Of a DNA stretch of 64,000 bases, positions 13,493 to 23,070 are shown one piece after another. Position numbers and translations under genes: made by a program. The DNA is taken from positions 133,022 to 197,021 of the forward strand of contig BJOX01000216.1 in the NCBI GenBank assembly GCA_009731375.1, read 5' to 3'. The notes below the pieces were generated by a model that was not told the DNA's origin, searched no databases, and saw nothing but the letters and a program-made list of their open reading frames with translations. Position 1 is the first letter of the stretch, and each line of letters opens with the position of its first letter. This DNA is from Paulinella micropora. Lineage: Eukaryota > Cercozoa > Imbricatea > Euglyphida.

Positions 13493-13663
13493 TAGCAGCT
13501 GCCCCCCTTACATTCCCAGTAGGAGCACCAACTCCCACCCTCGCCACACGACCACCACTCGACTCCTCATCTCCAACGACCACCGGCTTTATGACACCAC
13601 TTTCGTCAGTTGGTAGACAATCACGTGCAGAAACCTTTTCCGGATCGTCCGCCACGTCTTCCA

Positions 13664-14060
13664 CTACGTCTTCCACTTCCCAGGCGTCATTTTTACCTTC
13701 ACCAGTGACCACGTCAAGTAATTTGTCAAGCACTCGTTGCTCACTTGGCGTGAAAAATGCACCGGGTTTTTCGCCATTTCCACCTCTTGATGCTCCCCCT
13801 CACCACTCACCCCCGTAAACGATGTGCTTCCCACCGCCACAGTCTTGATGAGTCCGGAGATCCCCCTTACCGCCATCCTTCCCTCGTCCTCAACCTTGCT
13901 TAGCGCGTCTTCCACTGGAACCATGTGCTGTGATGATCCACAGTCCAAGTAGACCTCATACAGGTCCTGCTCACCAACGACATCCTCTCCAAATGCCATA
14001 TGAGCTGTAGGCCCCATGTCTTCCTTTGACCGTAGATGAGTCTCCCCCATTACCAGGTAG
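13664..14060 (-). pseudogene. Retroelement aspartic protease
   Basis: The frame contains VYLDCGSSQHMVP, matching the copia protease active-site pattern D-S/C-G-A/S-S-x-H-M, followed by a beta-rich stretch with a GISGLIKTVAVGS flap-like region. It would cleave the polyprotein. It lies in a different frame from the MYND ORF, implying a frameshift or decay near 14.06 kb, and runs into an acidic linker (13347-13733) with another frame change. Confidence 0.6.
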
Positions 14061-14987
14061 CCCCTCTCCGCCATCCACTTGCGTCGTCTGCGACACATCA
14101 ACACCTTCTGCATCAGTCTGACCAGGCGGCGTGTTAGGTGGCTTCTTCTCTTCCACCACCTCATCCTCTCTGCCATCATCCCGGGGCACAGGGTCCTCCC
14201 CCAGCGATCGTTCTAAGGCGATTATGGTATTCATGTCGTCCCACGGACCAGCACGCCTGTCCCCCATTGTAGATGTATCACTGGCGCTCACACCCACACC
14301 TTGGCCTGTAGTCGACGTACTTCTCGCTTGCCGGTATCTCGCCAGTGCCTCTTTTTTCTCTTCCTCCAGTGCTGACTGTTGGTATGACCACGGAAAGAAA
14401 CGCTCTTTCCCACGTAACAGGGTACGTTCCGGTTCAGTAGCCGCGTGCTTCTTCGCATCTTGTAACGAATCCCAGCTCATCTCAACATACTCTTTCGCCC
14501 CTTCAGGCGCACCGATGATAAGCAGAATGTCGTTGTACCTAGGCTGAAAGGCCCGAGCTTGCTCGTCCTCTTTGGGTTTGACGTGACAGTAGCGTAGCAG
14601 TCTTCTGTAAGCCAGGTCCGCCTTCATCCTCGTCCTGTCCAGCCCATGAGGCCCCATTCCTCTCGGCTCCAGCTGTCCGACCACCTTTTCCCACGCTTCC
14701 TTCCCTTCATTCTGCGTGTAGTTGCAGAAGTCCTTGTGCGCCCTCCGGTCCAGCCGCTGGCAGTTAGTGTTGCAATACACCACGGTCTTGCATCTGGAGC
14801 ACCAACGCTTCTTGTTCACTTGAGTCGTGCTGCATGCCTCACATTCCGGTGGCATCACTGTCTCCTTGTCGCAGGGTTCGTTGGCCTCCAGTCCCACACT
14901 GTCAGCCCAGTGCTCCCAGTCATCGGCGGTGTGATCCGGATGTTGTAATACCACGCTCAGAAGTGTAGCTCCGCCCGGCCTGCGTTG
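13971..14987 (-). CDS. MYND zinc-finger ORF in the copia-like element
   Basis: The frame opens just after 14990 and overlaps the gag end. Within its first ~75 residues it has a textbook MYND finger: C-x2-C-x9-C-x2-C-x5-C-x3-C-x7-H-x3-C, including the typical VVYCNTNCQ core. MYND domains bind short proline-containing peptides in host regulatory proteins. The remainder is charged and low in recognisable motifs. It lies on the same strand between gag and protease, so it is probably translated as part of the polyprotein by -1 frameshifting or is a captured host domain. No slippery heptamer is obvious in the overlap. Confidence 0.7.
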   Translation of the reverse strand, partial: QRRPGGATLLSVVLQHPDHTADDWEHWADSVGLEANEPCDKETVMPPECEACSTTQVNKKRWCSRCKTVVYCNTNCQRLDRRAHKDFCNYTQNEGKEAWEKVVGQLEPRGMGPHGLDRTRMKADLAYRRLLRYCHVKPKEDEQARAFQPRYNDILLIIGAPEGAKEYVEMSWDSLQDAKKHAATEPERTLLRGKERFFPWSYQQSALEEEKKEALARYRQARSTSTTGQGVGVSASDTSTMGDRRAGPWDDMNTIIALERSLGEDPVPRDDGREDEVVEEKKPPNTPPGQTDAEGVDVSQTTQVDGGEGLPGNGGDSSTVKGRHGAYSSYGIWRGCRW

Positions 14988-16384
14988 TTAAGGACCGTTC
15001 GAAAGTCTGCGATGTTGACCCTCCCATTCCTCAGGTCATCTTCCCTTTCCTCGTCTGGCGGTCCCATGTAGAGAAACGGCGTGTCTTTCTGCGCCATAAA
15101 CGCATTCCCAACCGACTTCTCCCACTTCTTAGGTACCACCCGTAGACCCGAACCACCCGCCGCCGGGGCTAGGTACTCTTCTTCACCCAAAGCATATCTT
15201 GGAACAGGATCGGCCATCGTTGCTCTTCTCTGACGTTGTAGATCGAACGCCATACAAGACACGGCCGCGGCGGGGGCGTTCTTCGGGGCACCAGAACCTT
15301 TGCGTCCTTGGTCTCTCCCTCCATTTGTTGCGGCATCTTTCTTCGGTTTTTCTTGCTTAGGAATTTTCTTACGGTACCTATCCTTGAGCGTTGGGCACGA
15401 CTTGCCTACATGCTCGTGTCCAGGTATGCGGCACTTTTCCATAAACCTGAAGTACTTGTGGTTTTTCGAGCAATTGTAGCATTCCAATTTTGGCCTTTCG
15501 CTCTTGCCGCCCTTGTCCCCTTTGTCGTTCCTGCCATCCTTTGCTTGCCCGTTCGCCCACATCGTAGCCTCCTCTTTGGTAGCCATCTTCTGTGCTTCAT
15601 TAGCGATGACTCTCCTTTCGAAGGCCGCTTCGAAGTCGTCCCATTCCAGCGATGGATTGGTAACTTGCGCATCCAAGAACGGCTTCCACAAATGCTTCTC
15701 TGCGCACTTTGCTAGGGCGGTCTTCAGGAACTGCATCTGCAGTGTGACGCTGACCGGTTCACCATGATCCTCCAGGAACTCGCAATGAGTCATGAAGTCC
15801 CTCAGCTGTGCCATCATGTCGTCTTTAGCATTACATTGCCAGTTGCTTACGATGCTGTTCCTCTTCTGCTTCTGGTGGGCCGCGTTCCCTTGGTAGGATA
15901 CTAATGATCTCCTCCGGTCGCAGCGTGGGCTCCCTGACCAAGTGTCGAACAATCCTTTCCGCCGGCGATCCGTACTCGAGCGCCTTATACAACCACATAA
16001 AGATCTGCGCCCTTCTGCCAAGATCTTACGCCGCTGTGGCATGTTCAAATTAATACCATCTCCGGCTCCCGGTCCAGCTCCCGGTCCAGCTTTTGCGTCC
16101 GCAGGAGCCTTTGCCTCCCTCACCTTGGCCTCTCTCTCGTTCTCCTTCCGGTCCCCGTAAGCCGCATCCTGTGCTGCCGCCGCAGGCTCAGCGTCAATCT
16201 CGGACCGCCATCGCAGAACTTCAGCCAGAGGCGCGACGTATTCCCAGCACTCGACCGATGACAAATCCGCCCTTACCTGCGCAAACCAGTCGTCCCAGCT
16301 TCTCCCCTTAACAGCATCGATGAACGCAGGCGCCTTGCCTTGCTGGATCACAGTCGCCGCATCTTTGGTCGCAGAAGCACTCAT
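14957..16384 (-). CDS. gag-like protein with Cys/His cluster
   Basis: A 475-codon frame starting with ATG. The N-terminal half is helical and capsid-like, with a Pro/Gly/Ala-rich stretch at residues ~100-115. Near residues 320-355 lies a zinc-knuckle-like cluster: CYNC, then CRIPGHEH and a final Cys about five residues on. This fits a nucleocapsid that packages element RNA. The stop overlaps the next ORF by about 30 nt in a -1 frame. Assignment to gag rests on position, the Cys/His cluster and the downstream protease and RT. Confidence 0.6.
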   Translation of the reverse strand: MSASATKDAATVIQQGKAPAFIDAVKGRSWDDWFAQVRADLSSVECWEYVAPLAEVLRWRSEIDAEPAAAAQDAAYGDRKENEREAKVREAKAPADAKAGPGAGPGAGDGINLNMPQRRKILAEGRRSLCGCIRRSSTDRRRKGLFDTWSGSPRCDRRRSLVSYQGNAAHQKQKRNSIVSNWQCNAKDDMMAQLRDFMTHCEFLEDHGEPVSVTLQMQFLKTALAKCAEKHLWKPFLDAQVTNPSLEWDDFEAAFERRVIANEAQKMATKEEATMWANGQAKDGRNDKGDKGGKSERPKLECYNCSKNHKYFRFMEKCRIPGHEHVGKSCPTLKDRYRKKIPKQEKPKKDAATNGGRDQGRKGSGAPKNAPAAAVSCMAFDLQRQRRATMADPVPRYALGEEEYLAPAAGGSGLRVVPKKWEKSVGNAFMAQKDTPFLYMGPPDEEREDDLRNGRVNIADFRTVLNNAGRAELHF

Positions 16385-16712
16385 AACCGAATGTAGTTAA
16401 TAAATCCGGTAGCTAGTTGACAGAGGCCGGGTTGAAGACCGGGACACTTTGTTAGTTCGCAGTTGAACAGATTGTGAGATATTTACTGAGTAAAATGTTG
16501 CCGCCTAAATAAAGAGCGGCAAAACCACAACAGGTGACTGGCTAACAATACCAATTTCATTAATTAGCTCAATCATTATTAATGTTTATCAGTCCTATCA
16601 ACATATAATAAGAATCTAACTGTCTGTTTTCCGAGTAACTGCTGTCAGAAATTATTCTAACCGTTATTCTATTGTAAAGAGGTCGTCCACTTCCGTTCTC
16701 ACCGGGCAAGAG
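16385..16712. other. Upstream flank of the copia-like gag
   Basis: AT-rich DNA with no gene. It could contain leader or LTR sequence of the element, but no matching copy exists at the other end in this window. Confidence 0.4.
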
Positions 16713-16721
16713 GATAATAAC

Positions 16722-16812
<91 letters not shown>
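16713..16812. repeat. (AAT)n tail of the minus-strand SINE
   Basis: About 100 bp of AAT trinucleotide directly abutting the 3-prime end of the SINE at 16813-17076. Confidence 0.93.
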
Positions 16813-17076
16813 GTGCTTCTCTGTCAATGGCTGATGCATTTCTGCACATGCGCCTCCATCGTCTCACCCGTGAGGGGAGTACGAAGAATTGACGATAAGC
16901 TCTAATGACACCCCCGCAAGGGCAGTTCCAACACTTCCAGGCGGGCCGGTATGTTCAATGAAAATACTGGTCCAGACGATCGGTATGTTCAATGAAAATA
17001 CTGGTGGCACCGACGGGAATCGAACTGGCGACAGGGCCCAGATGGTAGAACTTGACCACTGGGCTATCACGGTGTC
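16813..17076 (-). mobile_element. tRNA-derived SINE, A-type
   Basis: On the minus strand it starts GACACCGTGATAGCCCAG, contains the duplicated ATTTTCATTGAACATACCG-type block (the second copy diverged), and ends GAAGCAC next to the trinucleotide tail. Same family as the copies at 4.5-5.7 and 46.4-47.3 kb. Confidence 0.88.
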
Positions 17077-17109
17077 AATAATAATAATAATGATATTAAT
17101 AGTAATAGT

Positions 17110-17165
17110 AATAGTAATACAGGGCAGTGTGAGCGCGGAGGCAGCCAGCAATGGCGGCTTTCAGG

Positions 17166-17231
<66 letters not shown>

Positions 17232-17536
17232 GCTAGCTAGCTATCTACCTGTGTAAAATAGGGCAGTGAGGGTGTGGCGAGCGCGGAGGCAGTCAGCGAC
17301 GGCGTTCAGGTATCTATCTATATACATATCTAGCTAGCTACCTATCTATCTATGTACAATGTTAATATAGGGCAATGGTGCGGTGAGCGCGGAGGCAGCG
17401 AGCACCGGCCTTCAGGTATCTATCTATCTATCTATGTACCTGCTGGCTATCTACCTGTGTAAAATAGGGCAGCGAGGGTGTGGTGAACGCGGAGGCAGCC
17501 AGCGGCGGCGTTCAGGTATCTATCTATCTATCTATA

Positions 17537-17579
<43 letters not shown>

Positions 17580-17672
17580 ATATATATATATAGCTAGTTA
17601 GCTGTCTATGTAAAATATTAATATAGGGCGATGGTGCGGTGAGAGCGGAGGCAGCGAGCACCAGCCTTCAGG

Positions 17673-17742
<70 letters not shown>

Positions 17743-17760
17743 GCTGGCCATGTACCTGTA
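17110..17760. repeat. Composite minisatellite: ~55-bp module plus TATC array, five units
   Basis: Five copies of a GC-rich module ending TTCAGGTATC begin near 17117, 17260, 17365, 17465 and 17620. Each is followed by a TATC array of variable length, usually ending in CTAGCTAGCTA and GTGTAAAATA or GTTAATATAGG. Modules 2 and 4 share one subtype, 3 and 5 another, so the array has an alternating higher-order structure. Confidence 0.85.
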
Positions 17761-18005
17761 GATAGAAGATACGCCCCCAGCGGCGTTGGCGGCGTCATCA
17801 TCGTCTAGTTCCCAAGCCGCAACGGGATCCCCTCTGCCACCAAGTAGCATCTTGCCGGCCCCTGTTCCCCCACCACTCCCAGCGCCAAGCCATGGAATTT
17901 GAGGGATGGCCGCCAGAAATAGGTAGTTTTGTAGCAGTAACGGAGGCTGAGGGTTGAGGGGAAGTAGGGGAACTGTTTAGGGAGGGGGCGATAAGAGCAT
18001 GGAAT

Positions 18006-18320
18006 GTGGGGAAAGTAGCACGTTGTTGGGTAGAGGAAGATGAACCTATGGTAAAATTGATAATGTACGGCACCCAGGATCAAAATACGCTAACGGGCAC
18101 ATATGGTCCTGCCCGATGTAATAGAAGTGGAGTGTGGAGCTTTAGAGTTAATGGATGCGAATCCAAGGCAAGGAAGTCTTTATATACTTGGAATGATTGC
18201 CGAGCTTTCGATTTTTGGCTTACAGCAGAGCACAAAATCCCAGCAGATAGCCAGGAAACAATCCGAGGGATTCTAGATGAGCTGGAAATTCCAATTGAGC
18301 AGCATGTGCAGTATGTTTAG
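18006..18320 (+). CDS. Hypothetical ORF upstream of the gypsy element
   Basis: A 104-codon frame with ATG and a balanced, non-repetitive composition (charged C-terminus with an EHKIPADSQE-like helix). It has no recognised domain. It ends in a GC-rich stretch next to an N gap. It may be the 3-prime piece of a host gene or another element. Confidence 0.3.
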   Translation: MGKVARCWVEEDEPMVKLIMYGTQDQNTLTGTYGPARCNRSGVWSFRVNGCESKARKSLYTWNDCRAFDFWLTAEHKIPADSQETIRGILDELEIPIEQHVQYV

Positions 18321-18331
18321 AGGGGGCGGGG

Positions 18332-18341
18332 NNNNNNNNNN
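18332..18341. other. Assembly gap (10 N)
   Basis: Ten Ns directly after a G-rich run. Fixed-length placeholder; the true distance is unknown. Confidence 0.95.
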
Positions 18342-18368
18342 GTAGCTATATAGCGAACTCCACAGGAG

Positions 18369-19013
18369 TGTAACACCCACGGTATACTACATCGTTTTTA
18401 CACTATTATGGCTTTACGGGAATTTACTCTTGGAAGTAATTTCTTGTTATTAAATGTATTTTAAGATGAATTCTTATTACATTTCCGGTTCTGATTAACA
18501 CGTCCGGTTTTAATGTTTATTAGGATAAGGAATATGGGAGGAAAGCTAGGAAGCTTGGATCACATAGGACCTTAAAACCTACATCTTACACTTAACCGTT
18601 TACCGGAGTGGAGAAGGTTTTTAGGATGCAGATTACACTATTGTGTAGCATTCATATTGAATAACCTCCCACATTAAAATAATAGCGTTGACCCGATCCT
18701 TCTACAGCACATGCAGTAACAGTAACCGTTTGAAGTTTTGGAAAAAGGTCACGGAAATTCCGTGAAATCTTGCCTTTTATCTCGTGACTGGGAATTTATT
18801 GCTAAATAAGGGAAATTGCACTTATGGGTTGTTGTTAGTGGTATGTTTCGGCATTTGTGCAGGTTACGGACGTAATGCATCGTGTCAGATGACCGTGTTA
18901 AAGGGACACTCCGTTGACAGTGGTTTTTTCCTTTAGCTTGTTGTTTGGGTTTATATCTGACTTCCCTTTCTACTTTAGAAGTGGAGGTTAGCTTTGAATC
19001 AGGTCTTAATACA
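18369..19013 (+). repeat. 5-prime LTR of element A
   Basis: Matches 28590-29317 over its length, but lacks about 70 bp near the 3-prime end (after GAGGTTAGCTTTGAA) and a short CTTAACCGTTTACA duplication. TG...CA termini. Confidence 0.87.
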
Positions 19014-19035
19014 TTTGGAGTCCCTTTGCCTCTTT
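19014..19035 (+). promoter_or_regulatory. Putative primer binding site
   Basis: TGGAGTCCCTTTG begins two bases after the LTR. A TGG start is expected for pairing with a tRNA CCA end. The tRNA identity is not determined. Confidence 0.5.
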
Positions 19036-19356
19036 GGAACTATGGAAAAACAAATTTTGGAATTGGGAACGATGCACTCTCTGGGGGCAATCAGTCACTG
19101 TTGTTTACTGTGTCTTGGGGAGAGTGCCAAGTAGCTTCTCGACAATCAGTACTCAGTACTGGTCGTGTGAGACAGTGCTTTCAGTCGTTACACACAAGGG
19201 AAAACAAAAAAGGTGGTAAGGGTTTAAACTTTTGGAGAAACAGGGAAGAACCCTGATTTCGAAACTTGGACCTTGACACCTTGGAAATCAACATGTCATG
19301 TGGGGTGACATACGATCCACAAGGACCCGTGTGTTAAACCACTGGAAGGGAAGGCT

Positions 19357-20700
19357 GTGGGGGAGTTTCTACAACATGTAGCAGCGGACTACATAGTAGG
19401 CTCCAAAGAACAGCAACAGTTTTTGGAACACTTTGTCCCTTTGGAAAGTAAGTACAAAGACAGAGTAAGGGATAAGGAGGTTTACGATACGGTGAAAGCC
19501 GAATCGAGAGGCATGGCAAAATGGGGTTGGGATCCAACCACTTTTGCAGTCACTGGCTATTTACCTGGCAAACCTAAGCCCAAAACTTTGATACCCATGC
19601 AGGTTAGGAGGATGGTAGCAAGGATGTTCGTGTCCATGCACCTCCATGAACTGCAGATGGTGGGTCATCCAAGGTTGGAGAATGGGGATGAGGACTACTA
19701 TCCAACTCCTATTCCTTCTGAGCAGTTTGATGTCCGATTCCTGATGACGGGGGAGGAAGTTAAGGACACTTGGAAGGAGGAATGGTATACAGCTGTCAGA
19801 AGAGACCCTGTAAAAGGGGATACTTTTGATATGACCTTGGTACAGACTTTCTTTAAGGACGAGGTGTACCCCATGGTTGCCGATGCCTTCTCCAAGGCGG
19901 TAAAGAACTGGCAAGCCGCAAAGGGCAAAATGAAGGAAGCGAAATGGATGAAGGACACGAAGGTGTGGGGGGAAAAGACACATGAAACCTATGACCTAAT
20001 CCATGTCGAAGGCTTCATGGGAAAATTAGAGCTGGTGACGGACAAGGACACGTTGGCTACTATTAATGCCAATAGGAGCCTGGGTGATCTGCTAAGGGAA
20101 GCAGAGGCAGCTGCACTCGCAGCAACCAAGGTTAAGGATCCTGCGGCTACGGTGCCGAAACCTTTGATTCTGCTTGCAGCAAGGGAGCAGGCTCACGAGG
20201 ACGTGTATCGATATCTCTTGTACCTCATGGAGGTCGCCAAGGCTATAGAGGTTTGCGTGGAGAAATACGCAGCATGGGAAGAGAGATATGCGGTCATCAA
20301 GAAAAGGGATGAGGATGATCCCTTGGATCCTGTGGCACGATATGAACAGGAAAGGAAGAGGATGTCGACATTCCTCGACAAGTTCTGGCCTGTTGCATTT
20401 GCCCCGGGGTCAAAAGGGGATAGAAAGCCGACAATGTGGTTTACCCGACAAGTAAACTGTTTACAGTATATGACCTCGCCATGGTTGCGTAAAGCGATCA
20501 ATTTGCTCTGTAAGTATATGGGAGAGAGCAATTTTGAGTCGCCGATGACCTTGGTTGATATTCTCCGACAGTGCACGGATGCGGACCTTATGGAGCACTT
20601 TACGGCGGACAGTATCACAAAGGGAATGACCAAGGAAATACAGGAACGGGATGTTTATGGGGAAACGGGTCCGTTAAAATGTCCAAACTGCACGCAATGA
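19357..20700 (+). CDS. gag capsid-like ORF of element A
   Basis: A 447-codon frame, mostly alpha-helical and charged, in the gag position after the 5-prime LTR. No named domain is recognised; the C-terminal ~100 residues (after an FDKFWPVAF-like segment) look like a compact helical domain. It ends CPNC just before the stop, with coding continuing in another frame at 20797. Confidence 0.6.
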   Translation: MGEFLQHVAADYIVGSKEQQQFLEHFVPLESKYKDRVRDKEVYDTVKAESRGMAKWGWDPTTFAVTGYLPGKPKPKTLIPMQVRRMVARMFVSMHLHELQMVGHPRLENGDEDYYPTPIPSEQFDVRFLMTGEEVKDTWKEEWYTAVRRDPVKGDTFDMTLVQTFFKDEVYPMVADAFSKAVKNWQAAKGKMKEAKWMKDTKVWGEKTHETYDLIHVEGFMGKLELVTDKDTLATINANRSLGDLLREAEAAALAATKVKDPAATVPKPLILLAAREQAHEDVYRYLLYLMEVAKAIEVCVEKYAAWEERYAVIKKRDEDDPLDPVARYEQERKRMSTFLDKFWPVAFAPGSKGDRKPTMWFTRQVNCLQYMTSPWLRKAINLLCKYMGESNFESPMTLVDILRQCTDADLMEHFTADSITKGMTKEIQERDVYGETGPLKCPNCTQ

Positions 20701-20796
20701 TGCATGCTCTCATTGCTTTGCTCGTACTTCACGGCAGTCATTGGGATTTGACTAGTGAGGTCATGCTGACAGGACACATTTCCACGGTGGAAACCG

Positions 20797-21544
20797 ATGA
20801 GGGTGAGGGGGGCATTTCGGACTGCGATGGAGACGCTGAAGACGGACAACGCATTTTTCATCAGCCTCAAACGATTCATCCGACACGTGATGGCAAGGAT
20901 CCATCAGCACGATCCGTGTGTTTTCCGAGCCATTGCTAAAGGATGGCCGGAGTGTAGATGGACGACTGCGATCCCGGACAACGTCGATTTCACGACGGAT
21001 GCGGGCCCGGCATGGAAAATTTTCACGGACGGATATGAAAACGCAAGAGACATGTGGAAGGACTTCCTGCTGGCCGAGAGATCGTGGGAGGATACGTTGG
21101 TCTCCGCGGGCGGGATGCACGCGTCAGCAGCGGTAGCTAGAGCCCAGCTGGAAGGAAAACCAGTGGGGAAGGCGAATGCCATCCAGTCTGGGGGAGGGGG
21201 GGGGNNNNNNNNNNCCTAAGGGGGGTTTCGGCAGATCCTTCCGACGAAAGGAAAGGGAGGAGGAGGAGGACGAGGAAGAGACTAGCGAGGAGTATATTCC
21301 TCCCCCTAAGGGCATGAAGGGTAGGGGTGCCAGTTCTTCTAGTTCCTCTTATAAAGGAAGTCGCAAGCTTTGCTTTGACTACTACTTCAAGGGCTACATG
21401 TGCCCGAACAAGGAGGCTTGCCCTGGCTTACACTCTGATAAGGAGGCGGATTGGAAGAACCTGGAGGGGAAGTTGACTGCTGCGAACCATAGCCAATCCA
21501 TCTGGGAAATAGTCAGGCCATCCGCAACAAAGACTAGCTGGTAA
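20797..21544 (+). pseudogene. gag nucleocapsid part with CCCH zinc finger
   Basis: Continuation of gag through a frameshift, interrupted by an N gap at 21205-21214 in a G run. The downstream frame (about 21176-21544) has an acidic/Lys-rich stretch, a Ser-rich stretch, and a CCCH finger of pattern C-x9-C-x5-C-x3-H around 21370-21435 (CFDYYFKGYMC...CPGLH). CCCH fingers bind RNA; here the finger replaces the usual retroviral CCHC knuckle. An RGG-rich basic region ([15 protein letters not shown]) follows at 21610-21680. Confidence 0.6.
21205..21214. other. Assembly gap (10 N)
   Basis: Placeholder immediately after a G-homopolymer inside the gag region. Confidence 0.95.
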
Positions 21545-22220
21545 TTAAGAACAAGGGGGTTCGACATCTTGTCAAGGATCGACTGAAGGAATATGATGAG
21601 ACAGTCAAGTCCTCGCGGAAGGGAGGTGGCCGAGGCGGCCGTGGAGGGCGTGGAGGCCGTGACCGCGGAGGAAGCTTCAAGGGCAAGAAGCGATGGAGCG
21701 GTAAAAAGGACGGTGGCCGGCCCTTCAAAAAAGCTAAGGTGACGGCGGCTTCGAAGGAAGAAGCGGAGGAGGAAGTCTCCTACGTGGAGGAAGAGGAAAC
21801 TCAGACGGGTAAACACCAGTTGAGGGACAAATGTGGGGAGGGGAAAACGGATTCGTCAGTGATTACTGATGGGGATGTTGTCGTGTGGCAGGTGACGAAA
21901 CCTTTCGCAGCGACGATTTTGCCGAAGAGGAATGAGCCGGGGAGGCTGGGAGTCAAGGCAATACCCACAGGTAACCCTTCTCACAAGAGTCAGGACTCTA
22001 CTCATGGAATGGATGATTCTGTGATGCAGGTAACGATTGAACGGGGAAAACGTGGTGACAATGAGGGGAATGGAGGGCCCGCGAAGGCCAGACAAGTTAA
22101 TATTATATATAAAAAAAGTTGTTACTATCGTACCGCGAAAATCTCAACCTACTTTAAATGTTTTACCGGTTCCGACGGTGAGGTTTAAAAAGAAAGTTTC
22201 TATCATTCCGGAGCCCGATT

Positions 22221-22799
22221 GTGGGGGCCAAGCCAGTGCCTTTACGGGTGAGGAAAGTCAAACCCGTAAGTAAGGCGACGGAAGGAGTGAAAGAAATTAA
22301 AGCAGGAAAATCGAAGGCTACTGCTTTTGGTGAGGGACTCATCAAGAGTGGGCCGTCGGATCGGAAAGATTTTAATAATAGTTTTGTTCTTTTGTCTGAC
22401 TTAAAGGAACGCATGGAGGCTATTGAAATGCCGGAACATGCGTTATGCATTACTCAGGTTTACTGTTTGGACCTGGAGAGTGCATGCGATATGGCCAATG
22501 ATACGTTGGCTAACATTAATATCGCGGGCGCGGAATTCATAACGGCGAATAGGGCGTGGTTGGATAAAAACATGTTGCCTATGAAAGGACGCATAGAAGG
22601 GGTGAATGGAAAAGCGAGGGCGGAGGTTACGGGAACGATGGTCTTGACCATTCAACTCTACTTCGGTAAGTCCTTTGACATTCAGTTCTATGTCTGTCCG
22701 GAATATTCGGGGGTATTGCTGATCGGGTTCAAGCAGCTCAATAGGATGAATACATTAATTGACTGCCTGCCGGTCGGGTTTGGTGCACTATGGAATTAG
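22221..22799 (+). pseudogene. Retropepsin-like protease of element A, catalytic Asp lost
   Basis: The frame contains the fold-typical pieces: an AGAEFITANRAWL segment aligned to the DTGAxxxxIxxxWL start, a VTGTMVLTIQL strand, a FYVCPEYSGVLLIGFKQL segment aligned to the ILGxDxL end. The DTG triad reads IAG, so the catalytic aspartate is absent. Either decay or an inactive copy; the sister element keeps DTG. Confidence 0.6.
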
Positions 22800-23070
22800 T
22801 GATGATGACGCGGAGGATATGGTGAGGGGGCGGACAGCAGTTCCTCTCTTTCATACGGATACTTACGCGGTATCGTTCACCAAGCTAGGGGCGACTAAAG
22901 ATGATGACCCACATGGAGTTGCGCGAAGCGCAAGGGTGCAGTTGGTTATACCAAAGCCATATCAGCAACAAGCATTGAACAATTATTAGTATTACAAGGA
23001 TTTCCAACCAGAGTACCGCTGGCTTGCGGGAAAGGCTAGGAAAGTTGTTCGACGTTGGGAAAAGGCAACG

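Larger units (their letters stand above)
12896..16384 (-). mobile_element. Decayed Ty1/copia-like retroelement
   Basis: Minus-strand order gag with cysteine cluster, MYND-finger ORF, aspartic protease, acidic linker, then the N-terminal part of a copia-type reverse transcriptase. No integrase core is visible between protease and RT, and the RT stops before its catalytic motif. Several frame changes separate the parts. No LTR pair is visible within 12.0-16.7 kb, so ends are set by coding evidence only. Confidence 0.72.

Noticed and set aside
18369-18380. 5-bp target-site duplication for element A
   Set aside because: The bases before 18369 (GGAG) and after 29317 (GTAGC) do not match. The insertion is old or one side has rearranged.
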